Notes under the pieces: generated by a model
Seen by the model: the letters and a program-made list of their open reading frames with translations, nothing else
Databases searched by the model: none
What the model was told of the DNA's origin: nothing
Part shown: positions 32,645 through 40,365 of the stretch, in pieces
Position numbering within the stretch: position 1 is the first letter of the stretch
Layout of the letters: each line of letters begins with the position of its first letter
Program-made: the position numbers and the translations under genes
Source of the DNA: an uncultured Verrucomicrobia subdivision 3 bacterium
GTDB lineage: Bacteria > Verrucomicrobiota > Verrucomicrobiia > Limisphaerales > DASXHY01
Length of the DNA stretch: 64,000 nucleotides
Assembly: GCA_937890005.1 (NCBI GenBank)
Contig: CALBZA010000084.1
Span: forward strand, 1 to 64,000
Reading direction: 5' to 3'

Positions 32645-33196
32645 ATGCGACCGATCTCTGATCGCGAGAAAAAACTGATACGCTACTCGGCCATCGGCCT
32701 TTCGATTTACCTCGTTCTGTTCTTTGTGGCAAAGCCGCTTCAACAGCATCGGACGGAATATCTGAAAGTCGTGAAGGAAGCCGAAGCGTTGCGCGCCCGG
32801 GTGCAACCCTTCGAAGCGCGTGCGGAAAAGCTTCAGGGGCTCATGGAATCGTTTCAGTTCGATCCCGCTCAATTGAAACGCAATTCCCTCGTCGGCGAAG
32901 CAAGCGTGGCCATTCAGAAAGCTGCAATCGGCAGCGGCATCCAGGTCGGAACGGTTCGCGAATCGCCCACACGCGCAGTGGGAAAGGATCTCGCCTCGCT
33001 GCAATTCGAAGGCACTGGACAGGTGCCGGCGGTGATGTCGCTGCTCAAACGGATCGAAACGCTCGGCTTTCCGATGATCGTGGATTCCGTCCAGGTAACA
33101 CCGGAGAAAAGAGGGCCCGGCATGGTGAAGCTCAGTCTCACGATCGTGATTCTCGATTACGAACAGTTCAAGACGGAGGAAAAGCCCAATGCGTAA
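32645..33196 (+). CDS. GspM/PilO-like platform protein
   Basis: The product is 183 residues. One membrane segment (RYSAIGLSIYLVLFFVAKPL) is followed by a coiled stretch (KVVKEAEALRARVQPFEARAEKLQGLM) and a ferredoxin-like periplasmic domain (LQFEGTGQVPAVMSLLKRIETLGFPMIVDSVQV). The ATG at 32645 is chosen; a TTG at 32639 overlapping the previous stop is possible, and GGGAGG serves either. It overlaps the next gene by 8 nt. Confidence 0.82.
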   Translation: MRPISDREKKLIRYSAIGLSIYLVLFFVAKPLQQHRTEYLKVVKEAEALRARVQPFEARAEKLQGLMESFQFDPAQLKRNSLVGEASVAIQKAAIGSGIQVGTVRESPTRAVGKDLASLQFEGTGQVPAVMSLLKRIETLGFPMIVDSVQVTPEKRGPGMVKLSLTIVILDYEQFKTEEKPNA

Positions 33197-34124
33197 GCAC
33201 ACGGACAAGATTCTCAGACTGGTCTGCATTGCGCTGGGGGCGTTGCTGATTTTTCAGCTGGTGCGAACCGTCGGAAGAAGCAATCCGCTGGCGAAGGTCA
33301 CCATTCCCGAGGTTCCCACGCTGTCGAAGGAAACCAATTCTGTAGCTGCTGCAGCGAAGACGAATTCCGCTCCGGGAAAGAGCGTCACGAACGCGACCGT
33401 GGCTGGAAAGAAAGGTTCGACCAACGTCGTTACAACGAATGCTGTCGCGACCAGATCCGGCGCAACGAATTCCGAGCCTGCTTCAAATGCAGAAGTGAAA
33501 ACGGCTGCCAGCAATGTGGTGTCGCAAGCGGTGGTTTCGACAAACACACCGGAGAATGCCGTTTCGGTGATGATTGCGGTTTCCACAACCCGAATGCCAA
33601 CGAATGCAAACGTGACGCTCAACGATCCGTCAGCGCTGGTTTCCTCCACCAACAACGTTGCTCGATCCAATGCCGTGGTTGTTGCCGGAGTTTCGACCAA
33701 TGCCACCAACATTGTGGCGACGACCACGAATCGTGTTTCACCGTCAGTTCGCCGTCCTGAAGTGACTTCGCGCGCGATGCCGGGAATGGCTGGAGCCAGG
33801 CCGCTGCCGGAACTGGCGCCCGAAAACAAAGCGCGGGTGGATCGCATCTATGAAAGCGAACTGTTCGGGCAGGTGATGCGTCCGATGCCCGCCGCACTGA
33901 TGGGCATTGCGGGCAACATGGCGATGTTGCGCAGCTCAAGCGGCCAGAGCGGACTCGTGAAGGAAGGCGATTCTCTCGGCGAAATGAAGTTGCTGAAGAT
34001 CGGGGTGAATCGCGTGTTGATCGAGGAAAAGGGCGAGAAGAAGGAGTTGATGATTTTCAACGGGTACGGCGGTGAAAGTCTTTTATCGAAGAAGGAATCT
34101 ACTGATGAAACCACCAAGAAGTAA
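33189..34124 (+). CDS. GspC/PilP-like connector with Thr/Ser/Asn/Val-rich linker
   Basis: The product is 311 residues. An N-terminal anchor (ILRLVCIALGALLIFQLV) precedes a long linker (residues about 45-190) of low complexity dominated by Thr, Asn, Ser, Val and Ala with recurring TN/SN steps. The C-terminal domain reads SSGQSGLVKEGDSLGEMKLLKIGVNRVLIEEKGEKKELMIF. That is the homology-region fold of GspC/PilP, which contacts the secretin. The 20-nt overlap with gspD fits a coupled pair. Confidence 0.75.
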   Translation: MRKHTDKILRLVCIALGALLIFQLVRTVGRSNPLAKVTIPEVPTLSKETNSVAAAAKTNSAPGKSVTNATVAGKKGSTNVVTTNAVATRSGATNSEPASNAEVKTAASNVVSQAVVSTNTPENAVSVMIAVSTTRMPTNANVTLNDPSALVSSTNNVARSNAVVVAGVSTNATNIVATTTNRVSPSVRRPEVTSRAMPGMAGARPLPELAPENKARVDRIYESELFGQVMRPMPAALMGIAGNMAMLRSSSGQSGLVKEGDSLGEMKLLKIGVNRVLIEEKGEKKELMIFNGYGGESLLSKKESTDETTKK

Positions 34125-36927
34125 CATGAACTGGAAACGAGGCTTGGCGGCGTGCTGCACGGCTCTGCTGCTCGTGGGAGCCATCCCGCAGGTGAACGGA
34201 CAGAATCGCATCATACGGGATGGAGTGGTGGTTGAAATTCCAGGTGGCCTGCCCGGCGCTGCCACTCCGCCATCCCAGTCGCCCGCACCTGGATCAGGTT
34301 CTTCTCCTGCCACCGGAGCGTGGATTCCTTCGGAGCCGTTGGGTTCGACATCGGCCAGCACGAATCAAAGCGGCACCGGCACGAACACAACGGACGAGGT
34401 TCAGCTGAGTTTTCAGGGCGCGAACATCGACATGGTCGTGCAATGGCTCGCGCAAAACACCGGCAAGAGCGTGGTAAAACATCCGCAGGTGAACTGCCAG
34501 CTCACCATCAACAGTTCCACGAAGCTCAAGCTCCGCGAGGCTGTGAACCTCGTTTATCGAGCGCTTGCCCTGGAAGGTTTCAGCGCGATCGAATTCAACA
34601 AATCCATTCTCATCGTGCCGGAAGGCAAGGAGCCAAGGATGAGCCCGGAACTTCTCGATCCGGCGCAGAAGGATGTGCCCGAAGGACGCCAGCGACTCGT
34701 GAAGGTGTTCCGACTCCAGCACATTCAGGCGGCCGACCTGCGCGAACGCATTCGCACCGCGCTTTCAGACAAGGCAACGATCGACATCGATGAACGCGCC
34801 AATCAGATCATCATCACGGATTACAACGACAACATCCGCGCCGTCGGTTCCCTGATCGAAACACTCGACAACGAAAGGCCGGAGGACGTCGCCGTCCGCG
34901 TGCTCCCGCTCAAGAATGTCATGGCCGTCGATCTGGTGAAGGCGGTTGGTCCGTTGTATCAGAAGCGAAATACGCGAGCGTTGCGAGACACCGTCGAAGT
35001 GACCGCGGACGAACAGTCCAATTCACTTCTCATCATGTCGAGCGAATCGAACTTCCAGGCGATCCGGCGTTTCGTGCAGGGATTGGACACGGAGGAGGCG
35101 CAGGAAAAAGTCATGCGCACATTCACGCTGAAGAATGCCGATGCGCAGGACGTGGCCAAGCAATTGCAGGATCTGAACCAGGAACAGACCGGGAATTCGC
35201 GATACATCTACTACTACTCGACGCCTACGCCTTCAGGAAGAAATGCCAGGAAGATGAAAGTCGTGGCGGATCGCCGCCGCAATGCGGTCATCGTTCAAGC
35301 TTCGCCGTCCGAGATGGAAAGCATCAACAAAATGATCGAGGAACTGGACGAACCGGTCAGCGATGGCAGCCTCGCGCCGAAGATTTACCCGCTCAAGTAT
35401 GTCAACTCCGTGGACATCGAGGACGTGTTGAACGAACTCTTTCTCAAGAAGACACAGCAGCGCAGCTATTGGGATTACTATTACGACGAATACAATTCCA
35501 CCACGACGGATCGCGATGTTGGCCGTCTTTACGGAAAGGTCCGCATCACCAGCGAACCGCACGCGAATGCTCTGATCGTCACGGCGAATTCAAAGGAGAA
35601 TCTCGCCGCGGTCGAAGAGGTGCTGGCGCAGCTGGATGTGCCATCGCAGTCTGGCGACAGCACGTTGCGTGTGCCACTGAAATTCGCCAAGGCATCCACG
35701 GTGGCCAACCAGATCAACATCCTCTTTGCGAAGAACGGATCACCTCCGCTGCGTCCGACAAATCAGCAGCAGGGACAGCAGGGTGGACAGAATTTCCAGA
35801 ATCAGAATCAGAACCAGAACAACTCGCCTCAAAGTGGATTCGATCTCGAACTGGAAGCGCGTGAGGATGGCTATTTCCCGTGGCTCGGAGGACAGCCCGA
35901 CAACGTCCGCGGTGGAAACGACCGGACTGCGGCTCGCCCGGTGAGTGACCTGGTCGGACGAGTTCGTGCCGTTGCGGACCATCGGGGCAACGCGCTTTTG
36001 ATTTCGGCCAACGTCCATTACTTCCCCCAACTGCTGAAGTTGGTCGATCAAATGGATTCACCGTCGGATCAGGTTTTGATCGAAGCCCGGATCGTGGAAG
36101 TCTCCAGCGATTTTCTGGACAAGCTGGGGGTTCGCTGGTCACCCGATGGCGACCGTGTTTTTACTGCGGATGACTACGACAACTCCTTCCTTGCCAGCGG
36201 ATCGACCGGTTACAAGCAGGGCTTTGGCGGCAACACGACGGTGAACACGCCGGTTTCATCGGAAGTCGCGCAGGCATTGACCTCGCTTCGGTCCGGCGTG
36301 GTGAACGGCACGATCAGCATGGACTTTCTCGTGCAATTCCTTCGCAAGACAACCGACGCAACCGTTCTGGGCAACCCGCAGATCAACGTCCGCGACAACG
36401 AAACCGGACGACTGTTCGTCGGACAACAGGTTCCGATCCAGACCTCCAGCCAGGACAGCGGTGCCAACGGGCTTCGGCAGAACTTCACTTACAAGAACGT
36501 CGGTGTGATTCTCGAAGTCACCCCGCACATCAACTCCGCGGGCGACGTGGAACTGAAGATTCATGCGGAGTCGTCCACTGTTGTGCCGGGTGTGACGGTT
36601 CTTGGCGGCGCGGTGTTCGACACGCGGACGTTGCGGACTGATTTGCGCGCGCGCGACGGCCAGACGCTGGTGCTGGGTGGGATTATTCAGCGGCAGATTT
36701 CCGACACGCTTCGCAAAACTCCGATTCTCGGCGACGTTCCCGGACTCGGTTGGGCGTTCAAGAAAAAGGACAAGACGACGCGTGAGGTTGAACTCATGGT
36801 TTTCCTCAGGCCGAAGATTGTCCGGTCGCAATGGGATGCCCAGGAACTCATGGATGAAGTTTATCGCCGCGCCCCGCTGTTGAAGGAGTCGGAAGAGAAG
36901 CACGAGAACCGGCATCAGAAGAAGTAA
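34105..36927 (+). CDS. gspD: Type II secretion secretin GspD
   Basis: The product is a 940-residue outer-membrane secretin. A signal peptide (GLAACCTALLLVGAIPQVNG) precedes a Pro/Ser/Gly-rich linker and N-domains (VQLSFQGANIDMVVQWLAQNTG; repeats such as RVLPLKNVMAVDLVKAVGPLYQ, MRTFTLKNADAQDVAKQLQDL and KIYPLKYVNSVDIEDVLNELF). The secretin pore domain has VLIEARIVEVSSDFLDKLGV, VLGNPQINVRDNETGRLFVGQQVPIQT, and LVLGGIIQRQISDTLRKTPILGDVPGLGWAFK. A Gln/Asn-rich insert (about residues 550-575) lies between N-domain repeats. The ATG at 34105 has GAAGGA 8 nt upstream. It is the last gene of the operon. Confidence 0.92.
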   Translation: MKPPRSNMNWKRGLAACCTALLLVGAIPQVNGQNRIIRDGVVVEIPGGLPGAATPPSQSPAPGSGSSPATGAWIPSEPLGSTSASTNQSGTGTNTTDEVQLSFQGANIDMVVQWLAQNTGKSVVKHPQVNCQLTINSSTKLKLREAVNLVYRALALEGFSAIEFNKSILIVPEGKEPRMSPELLDPAQKDVPEGRQRLVKVFRLQHIQAADLRERIRTALSDKATIDIDERANQIIITDYNDNIRAVGSLIETLDNERPEDVAVRVLPLKNVMAVDLVKAVGPLYQKRNTRALRDTVEVTADEQSNSLLIMSSESNFQAIRRFVQGLDTEEAQEKVMRTFTLKNADAQDVAKQLQDLNQEQTGNSRYIYYYSTPTPSGRNARKMKVVADRRRNAVIVQASPSEMESINKMIEELDEPVSDGSLAPKIYPLKYVNSVDIEDVLNELFLKKTQQRSYWDYYYDEYNSTTTDRDVGRLYGKVRITSEPHANALIVTANSKENLAAVEEVLAQLDVPSQSGDSTLRVPLKFAKASTVANQINILFAKNGSPPLRPTNQQQGQQGGQNFQNQNQNQNNSPQSGFDLELEAREDGYFPWLGGQPDNVRGGNDRTAARPVSDLVGRVRAVADHRGNALLISANVHYFPQLLKLVDQMDSPSDQVLIEARIVEVSSDFLDKLGVRWSPDGDRVFTADDYDNSFLASGSTGYKQGFGGNTTVNTPVSSEVAQALTSLRSGVVNGTISMDFLVQFLRKTTDATVLGNPQINVRDNETGRLFVGQQVPIQTSSQDSGANGLRQNFTYKNVGVILEVTPHINSAGDVELKIHAESSTVVPGVTVLGGAVFDTRTLRTDLRARDGQTLVLGGIIQRQISDTLRKTPILGDVPGLGWAFKKKDKTTREVELMVFLRPKIVRSQWDAQELMDEVYRRAPLLKESEEKHENRHQKK

Positions 36928-37045
36928 CGCTGCAGCCGGATCGACTTCTAGCAGCGTGATTCGCGAAAAATGGGACGAACTCTGTTGCTGTGAACGAGCC
37001 CGGAAGCTTGCTTGAAGCGCCGCCTTGGGTAAACGTGTCTGCTCT

Positions 37046-38095
37046 ATGGTCACCGAACAAGAGATCAGAAACGCGTTGGCGACGGTTAAGTACCCCGGCT
37101 ATTCGAGAGACATTGTTTCTTTCGGCCTGGTCAAACAGGTCGCCGCAAACAACGGAGCGGTCAGCGTCCTGATCGAGTTGACCACAAACAACGCCGATGC
37201 AGCCCAGCAGATCAAAGTCGAAGCCGAACGCGTGATCAAGGCGTTGCCCGGTGTGAACGCAATTCACATCGATGTAAAGCAACAGGGCGGCGCCCAGGTC
37301 GCTGGCGGAAATGCGCTCGGCCAGCAGAATCGTGTGCCGGGCATTCGTCGCATCGTGGCCGTTGCCAGCGGCAAAGGCGGCGTCGGCAAATCGACCACGT
37401 CCGTCAATCTCGCCTGCGCGCTTCAGTATCTTGGCTACAAAGTCGGGTTGCTCGATTGCGACATCTACGGCCCGAGCATTCCGCTGATGATGGGCACTCG
37501 GGAACGTCCGACACTGAGCGAGGATGAAAAGATGGTTCCGCCGGTGAACCACGGTGTGAAACTGATGAGCATCGGTTTTCTGATCGAAGGGGATCAACCG
37601 GTCATCTGGCGCGGACCGATGATCATGAAGACCATCCAGCAATTCTTTTCATCGGTTGAATGGGGTGAGCTGGATTATCTGCTGGTCGATCTTCCGCCCG
37701 GCACCGGCGACGCCCAGCTTTCTCTTTGTCAGACCGTTCCGCTCGATGGCGGTGTTGTGGTGACGACGCCCCAGGAGGCGTCACTCGGCGTGGTGCGGAA
37801 GGGAATTGGAATGTTTGAGAAAGTGAACGTTCCGATCGTTGGAATCGTGGAAAATATGAGTTATTTCACTGCGCCCGGCGGACAGCGCATCGAGATCTTC
37901 GGACACGGCGGCGGCAAGGTGGAGGCGGCGCGGCAGGGGATTCCGTTCCTCGGCGAAGTGCCAATTTTCACAGAAATCCGCGAAGGCGGGGACCGGGGGG
38001 TGCCGGTGGTGGTTTCTTCGTCGGATACTCCTGCCGGACAGGCATTTATACAGATTGGGGAAGCGGTGTCGCAGCGCCTGCCCATTTCGGACTAA
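37046..38095 (+). CDS. Mrp/ApbC-type P-loop ATPase lacking the Cys pair
   Basis: The product is 349 residues. An N-terminal MIP18-like domain (TEQEIRNALATVKYPGYSRDIVSFGLV) is followed by a deviant Walker A ATPase (AVASGKGGVGKSTTSVNLACAL), LDCDIYGPSIPLMMG and LPPGTGDAQLSLCQ. The family carries Fe-S clusters to target proteins. The CPxC pair usually found in ENMSYFVCPHCG is replaced here by ENMSYFTAPGGQ, so cluster binding by the standard ligands looks impossible. The ATG at 37046 (MVTEQEIRNAL) is preferred over an upstream TTG at 37025. It stands alone after the secretion operon. Confidence 0.9.
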   Translation: MVTEQEIRNALATVKYPGYSRDIVSFGLVKQVAANNGAVSVLIELTTNNADAAQQIKVEAERVIKALPGVNAIHIDVKQQGGAQVAGGNALGQQNRVPGIRRIVAVASGKGGVGKSTTSVNLACALQYLGYKVGLLDCDIYGPSIPLMMGTRERPTLSEDEKMVPPVNHGVKLMSIGFLIEGDQPVIWRGPMIMKTIQQFFSSVEWGELDYLLVDLPPGTGDAQLSLCQTVPLDGGVVVTTPQEASLGVVRKGIGMFEKVNVPIVGIVENMSYFTAPGGQRIEIFGHGGGKVEAARQGIPFLGEVPIFTEIREGGDRGVPVVVSSSDTPAGQAFIQIGEAVSQRLPISD

Positions 38096-38242
38096 CACGA
38101 ATGGGTGATTTGCAAACTGCCTGGAACCTCATAGATTCCTTGGCGGAACGTTCTTTGAACCAGTGTGGAAGCGCTTCGCAAGATTTACATTGTCAGCTCT
38201 CCGGTCGGTTCATAATGTTTCACGGCAAAGTCATCTTTGTTT

Positions 38243-38470
38243 ATGTCGGACCAAACTAACGAGCCCGCCCAGGCCAGTGACCTGTTGAGGAACTCCTCGC
38301 TCTATCGCGAGTTCCAGGCCGAACGCGAAGAGATTCTCAAACACAAGTGGATCGAATCGGAAAAGGCCGGGCGCGACATCGGTTTCGAACGCGCATTGAC
38401 AGACTGGATCATCAAGCACCGTTCGAAGTGGCGCAAAGCGCGCCAATCCGCTGTCGGCAGCAGCAACTGA
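38243..38470 (+). CDS. Small conserved protein, unknown function
   Basis: The product is 75 residues, highly charged, with the core SSLYREFQAEREEILKHKWIESEKAGRDIGFERALTDWIIKHRSKWR, which looks strongly conserved in style (a short helical protein). The start is taken at the ATG at 38243; a TTG six bases earlier is less likely. It ends 20 nt before the PyrR-type leader and might be read into it. Confidence 0.65.
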   Translation: MSDQTNEPAQASDLLRNSSLYREFQAEREEILKHKWIESEKAGRDIGFERALTDWIIKHRSKWRKARQSAVGSSN

Positions 38471-38490
38471 TCAATTTTAGCTGAAGATGT

Positions 38491-38582
38491 TCCTTTAAAG
38501 CTGCCCTGCGAGGCAGCGAAGGATCTGATGAATCAAACTACCAACGCAACGAACAACCGTGCTCCGGTTCGTTCGTTTTTTT
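38491..38582 (+). promoter_or_regulatory. PyrR-binding attenuator leader of pyrRB
   Basis: An anti-antiterminator-like hairpin (38491-38523) has stem TCCTT/AAGGA, inner stem GCTGC/GCAGC and loop region CCCTGCGAGGC, which fits the PyrR-binding loop consensus (CCNGNGAGG). It is followed by an intrinsic terminator (38549-38582). The terminator stem ACGAACAACCG pairs with CGGTTCGTTCGT apart from one bulged C, and seven T follow. UMP-loaded PyrR would favour the terminator. The pyrR ATG comes directly after the T-run. Confidence 0.82.
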
Positions 38583-39119
38583 ATGCCTGAGTCCTGCGTC
38601 ATCCTCAATTCCAACGCCATCCAGCGCGCCCTCACCCGCATCGCCCACGAGATCGCCGAACGCAATGAAAACCCCGGCGAAGTCGTCCTCGTCGGTGTGC
38701 CAATTGGCGGCGATGACCTCGCCCGCCGGCTCAGCAAGCTGCTCAACGGCATCTGGCAGCAGAACGTTCCGGTCGGTGTCCTCGACGTCACCATGCATCG
38801 CGATGACCTCGATCAAAAGGTGGCGCCGCAGGTGTTTCCAACGGTCATTCCCTTCGACGTCACCGGCAAAACAGTGGTGCTGGTCGATGACGTCCTGTTC
38901 AGCGGCAGAACGACACGCGCCGCGATGGATGCTTTGAACGATTTCGGCCGCCCAAAAAGAATTCAACTCGCCGTCCTGGTCGATCGCGGTCATCGCGAAC
39001 TGCCGATCAAGGCGGATTTCGTCGGGAAGAATGTGCCGACGTCCGCCACGGAAAAGATTCTGGTGAAACTCACGGAAGGCGGTTCGCCGCAGGACGAAGT
39101 CATCCTGCAAAAACCTTGA
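38583..39119 (+). CDS. pyrR: Bifunctional pyr operon regulator / uracil phosphoribosyltransferase
   Basis: The product is 178 residues. The type I phosphoribosyltransferase fold shows a PRPP loop VVLVDDVLFSGRTTRAAMDAL; RRLSKLLNGIWQQNVPVGVLDVTMHRDD and VDRGHRELPIKADFVGKNVPT are typical of PyrR. PyrR binds pyr leader RNA and also has uracil phosphoribosyltransferase activity. The start MPESCVILNS immediately follows the attenuator T-run, so the leader controls its own gene and pyrB. The 13-nt gap to pyrB indicates an operon. Confidence 0.92.
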   Translation: MPESCVILNSNAIQRALTRIAHEIAERNENPGEVVLVGVPIGGDDLARRLSKLLNGIWQQNVPVGVLDVTMHRDDLDQKVAPQVFPTVIPFDVTGKTVVLVDDVLFSGRTTRAAMDALNDFGRPKRIQLAVLVDRGHRELPIKADFVGKNVPTSATEKILVKLTEGGSPQDEVILQKP

Positions 39120-39132
39120 GCAAGGACCACTC

Positions 39133-40077
39133 ATGACCTGGAACCGAAAACACCTGATCGACATCGAATCGCTGACCGCCGATGAGATCAACACCGTGCT
39201 CGATACCGCCAGGGCGTTCAAGGCCGTCGGTGAACGCGCGATCAAGAAGGTTCCTGCTCTGCGCGGCAAGACCGTGGTGAACCTGTTCGTCGAACCTTCC
39301 ACCCGCACGCGCATCAGCTTCGAACTCGCGGAGCAACGGCTTTCGGCCGACATCATCAATTTCACCGCGGAAGCGTCGTCATTGAAAAAAGGCGAAACGC
39401 TCAAGGACACCGCGAAGAACCTTGAAGCGCTTAACGCCGATTTCATTGTCATCCGCCACAGCGCTTCCGGCGCGGCGTCGTTTCTGTCGCGCGTCATCAA
39501 CGCCAGCGTGATCAACGCCGGCGACGGCGCGCACGAACATCCCACGCAGGCGTTGCTCGACACGTTCACGATCCGCGAGCGAAAGGGCAAAGTGGCCGGG
39601 CTCAACGTCACGATTCTCGGGGACATTCTCTACAGCCGCGTCGCGCGTTCCAACATCTGGGCATTGATCAAGCTCGGCGCGAACGTCACGCTCTGCGGTC
39701 CGTCCACGCTGGTGCCAAAGGTGTTTGAGGAAATGGGCTGCCGCGTCAGCTACAACGTCGATGAAGCGATTGAAGGCGCGGACATCATCAACCTTCTGCG
39801 CATCCAGCACGAACGCCAGCGCAAGACGATGTTCCCGAGCATCGGCGAATACACCACGCTGTTCGGCCTGAACAAGGCGCGTCTCGCACGAACGAAACCC
39901 GACGCACTCATCATGCATCCCGGCCCGATCAATCGCGGCGTGGAGATCGACAGCGAAATCGCCGACTGCAACCGCTCAGTGATCCTTGAGCAGGTGACGA
40001 ACGGTCTCGCCGTCCGCATGGCCGTGCTTTTCCTCGTCAGCGGCGGCAAAGGCCCACAGGAAGTCGCGGTCGGGTAA
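39133..40077 (+). CDS. pyrB: Aspartate carbamoyltransferase catalytic subunit
   Basis: The product is a 314-residue enzyme forming carbamoyl-aspartate in pyrimidine synthesis. The carbamoyl-phosphate motif FVEPSTRTRISFE, the HEHPTQALLDTFTI segment, and HPGPINRGVEIDSEIAD near the C-terminus are all present. No regulatory-chain gene (pyrI) follows, in line with control by PyrR attenuation rather than allostery. AAGGACCACTC precedes the ATG. Confidence 0.94.
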   Translation: MTWNRKHLIDIESLTADEINTVLDTARAFKAVGERAIKKVPALRGKTVVNLFVEPSTRTRISFELAEQRLSADIINFTAEASSLKKGETLKDTAKNLEALNADFIVIRHSASGAASFLSRVINASVINAGDGAHEHPTQALLDTFTIRERKGKVAGLNVTILGDILYSRVARSNIWALIKLGANVTLCGPSTLVPKVFEEMGCRVSYNVDEAIEGADIINLLRIQHERQRKTMFPSIGEYTTLFGLNKARLARTKPDALIMHPGPINRGVEIDSEIADCNRSVILEQVTNGLAVRMAVLFLVSGGKGPQEVAVG

Positions 40078-40239
40078 AGACGAGGCGAATATTCCTCACG
40101 CAAAGGGCGCGAAGTCTGTCGGATGATCGACGGATTTGGAGTTTGTGTAGGCTGGGAGAATGCGGATATCCCATGCGAGGAACCTCGGACGCACTGGATT
40201 CTCCGCGTTGAACGCCAGCTCCAAAAGAGCGAAAGCGGG

Positions 40240-40315
40240 TAGCCACGGGTGGAGCACAGCGGAACCTGTGGGATGATTTTCAATGAAATCCCAAGCCTGA
40301 AAGGGCGACAGATTC
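40240..40315. repeat. REP-like dispersed palindromic repeat
   Basis: The spacer 40078-40365 contains TAGCCACGGGTGGAGCACAG, then GGGATGATTTTCAATGAAAT with GGGAT/ATCCC symmetry, then GCCTGAAAGGGCGACAGATT. Elements with this CCTGAAAGGGCG signature are common as dispersed intergenic repeats in this and related phyla (recollection). At 40096 a CACGCAAAGGGCGCGAAG word relates to the gspJ element. No gene is seen in the spacer. Confidence 0.55.
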
Positions 40316-40365
40316 CATTCTCTTCAGAAGCAAAAACGTTTTTGTTCGCCCCCCGACTTCGTGAA

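Noticed and set aside
24090..36927. Reading the operon as a type IV pilus system instead of type II secretion
   Set aside because: PilM/N/O/P-like platform proteins are shared by both, but a GspG with the calcium-loop ending, a GspK-like protein with helix-hairpin-helix repeats and no PilT or PilA favour type II secretion.
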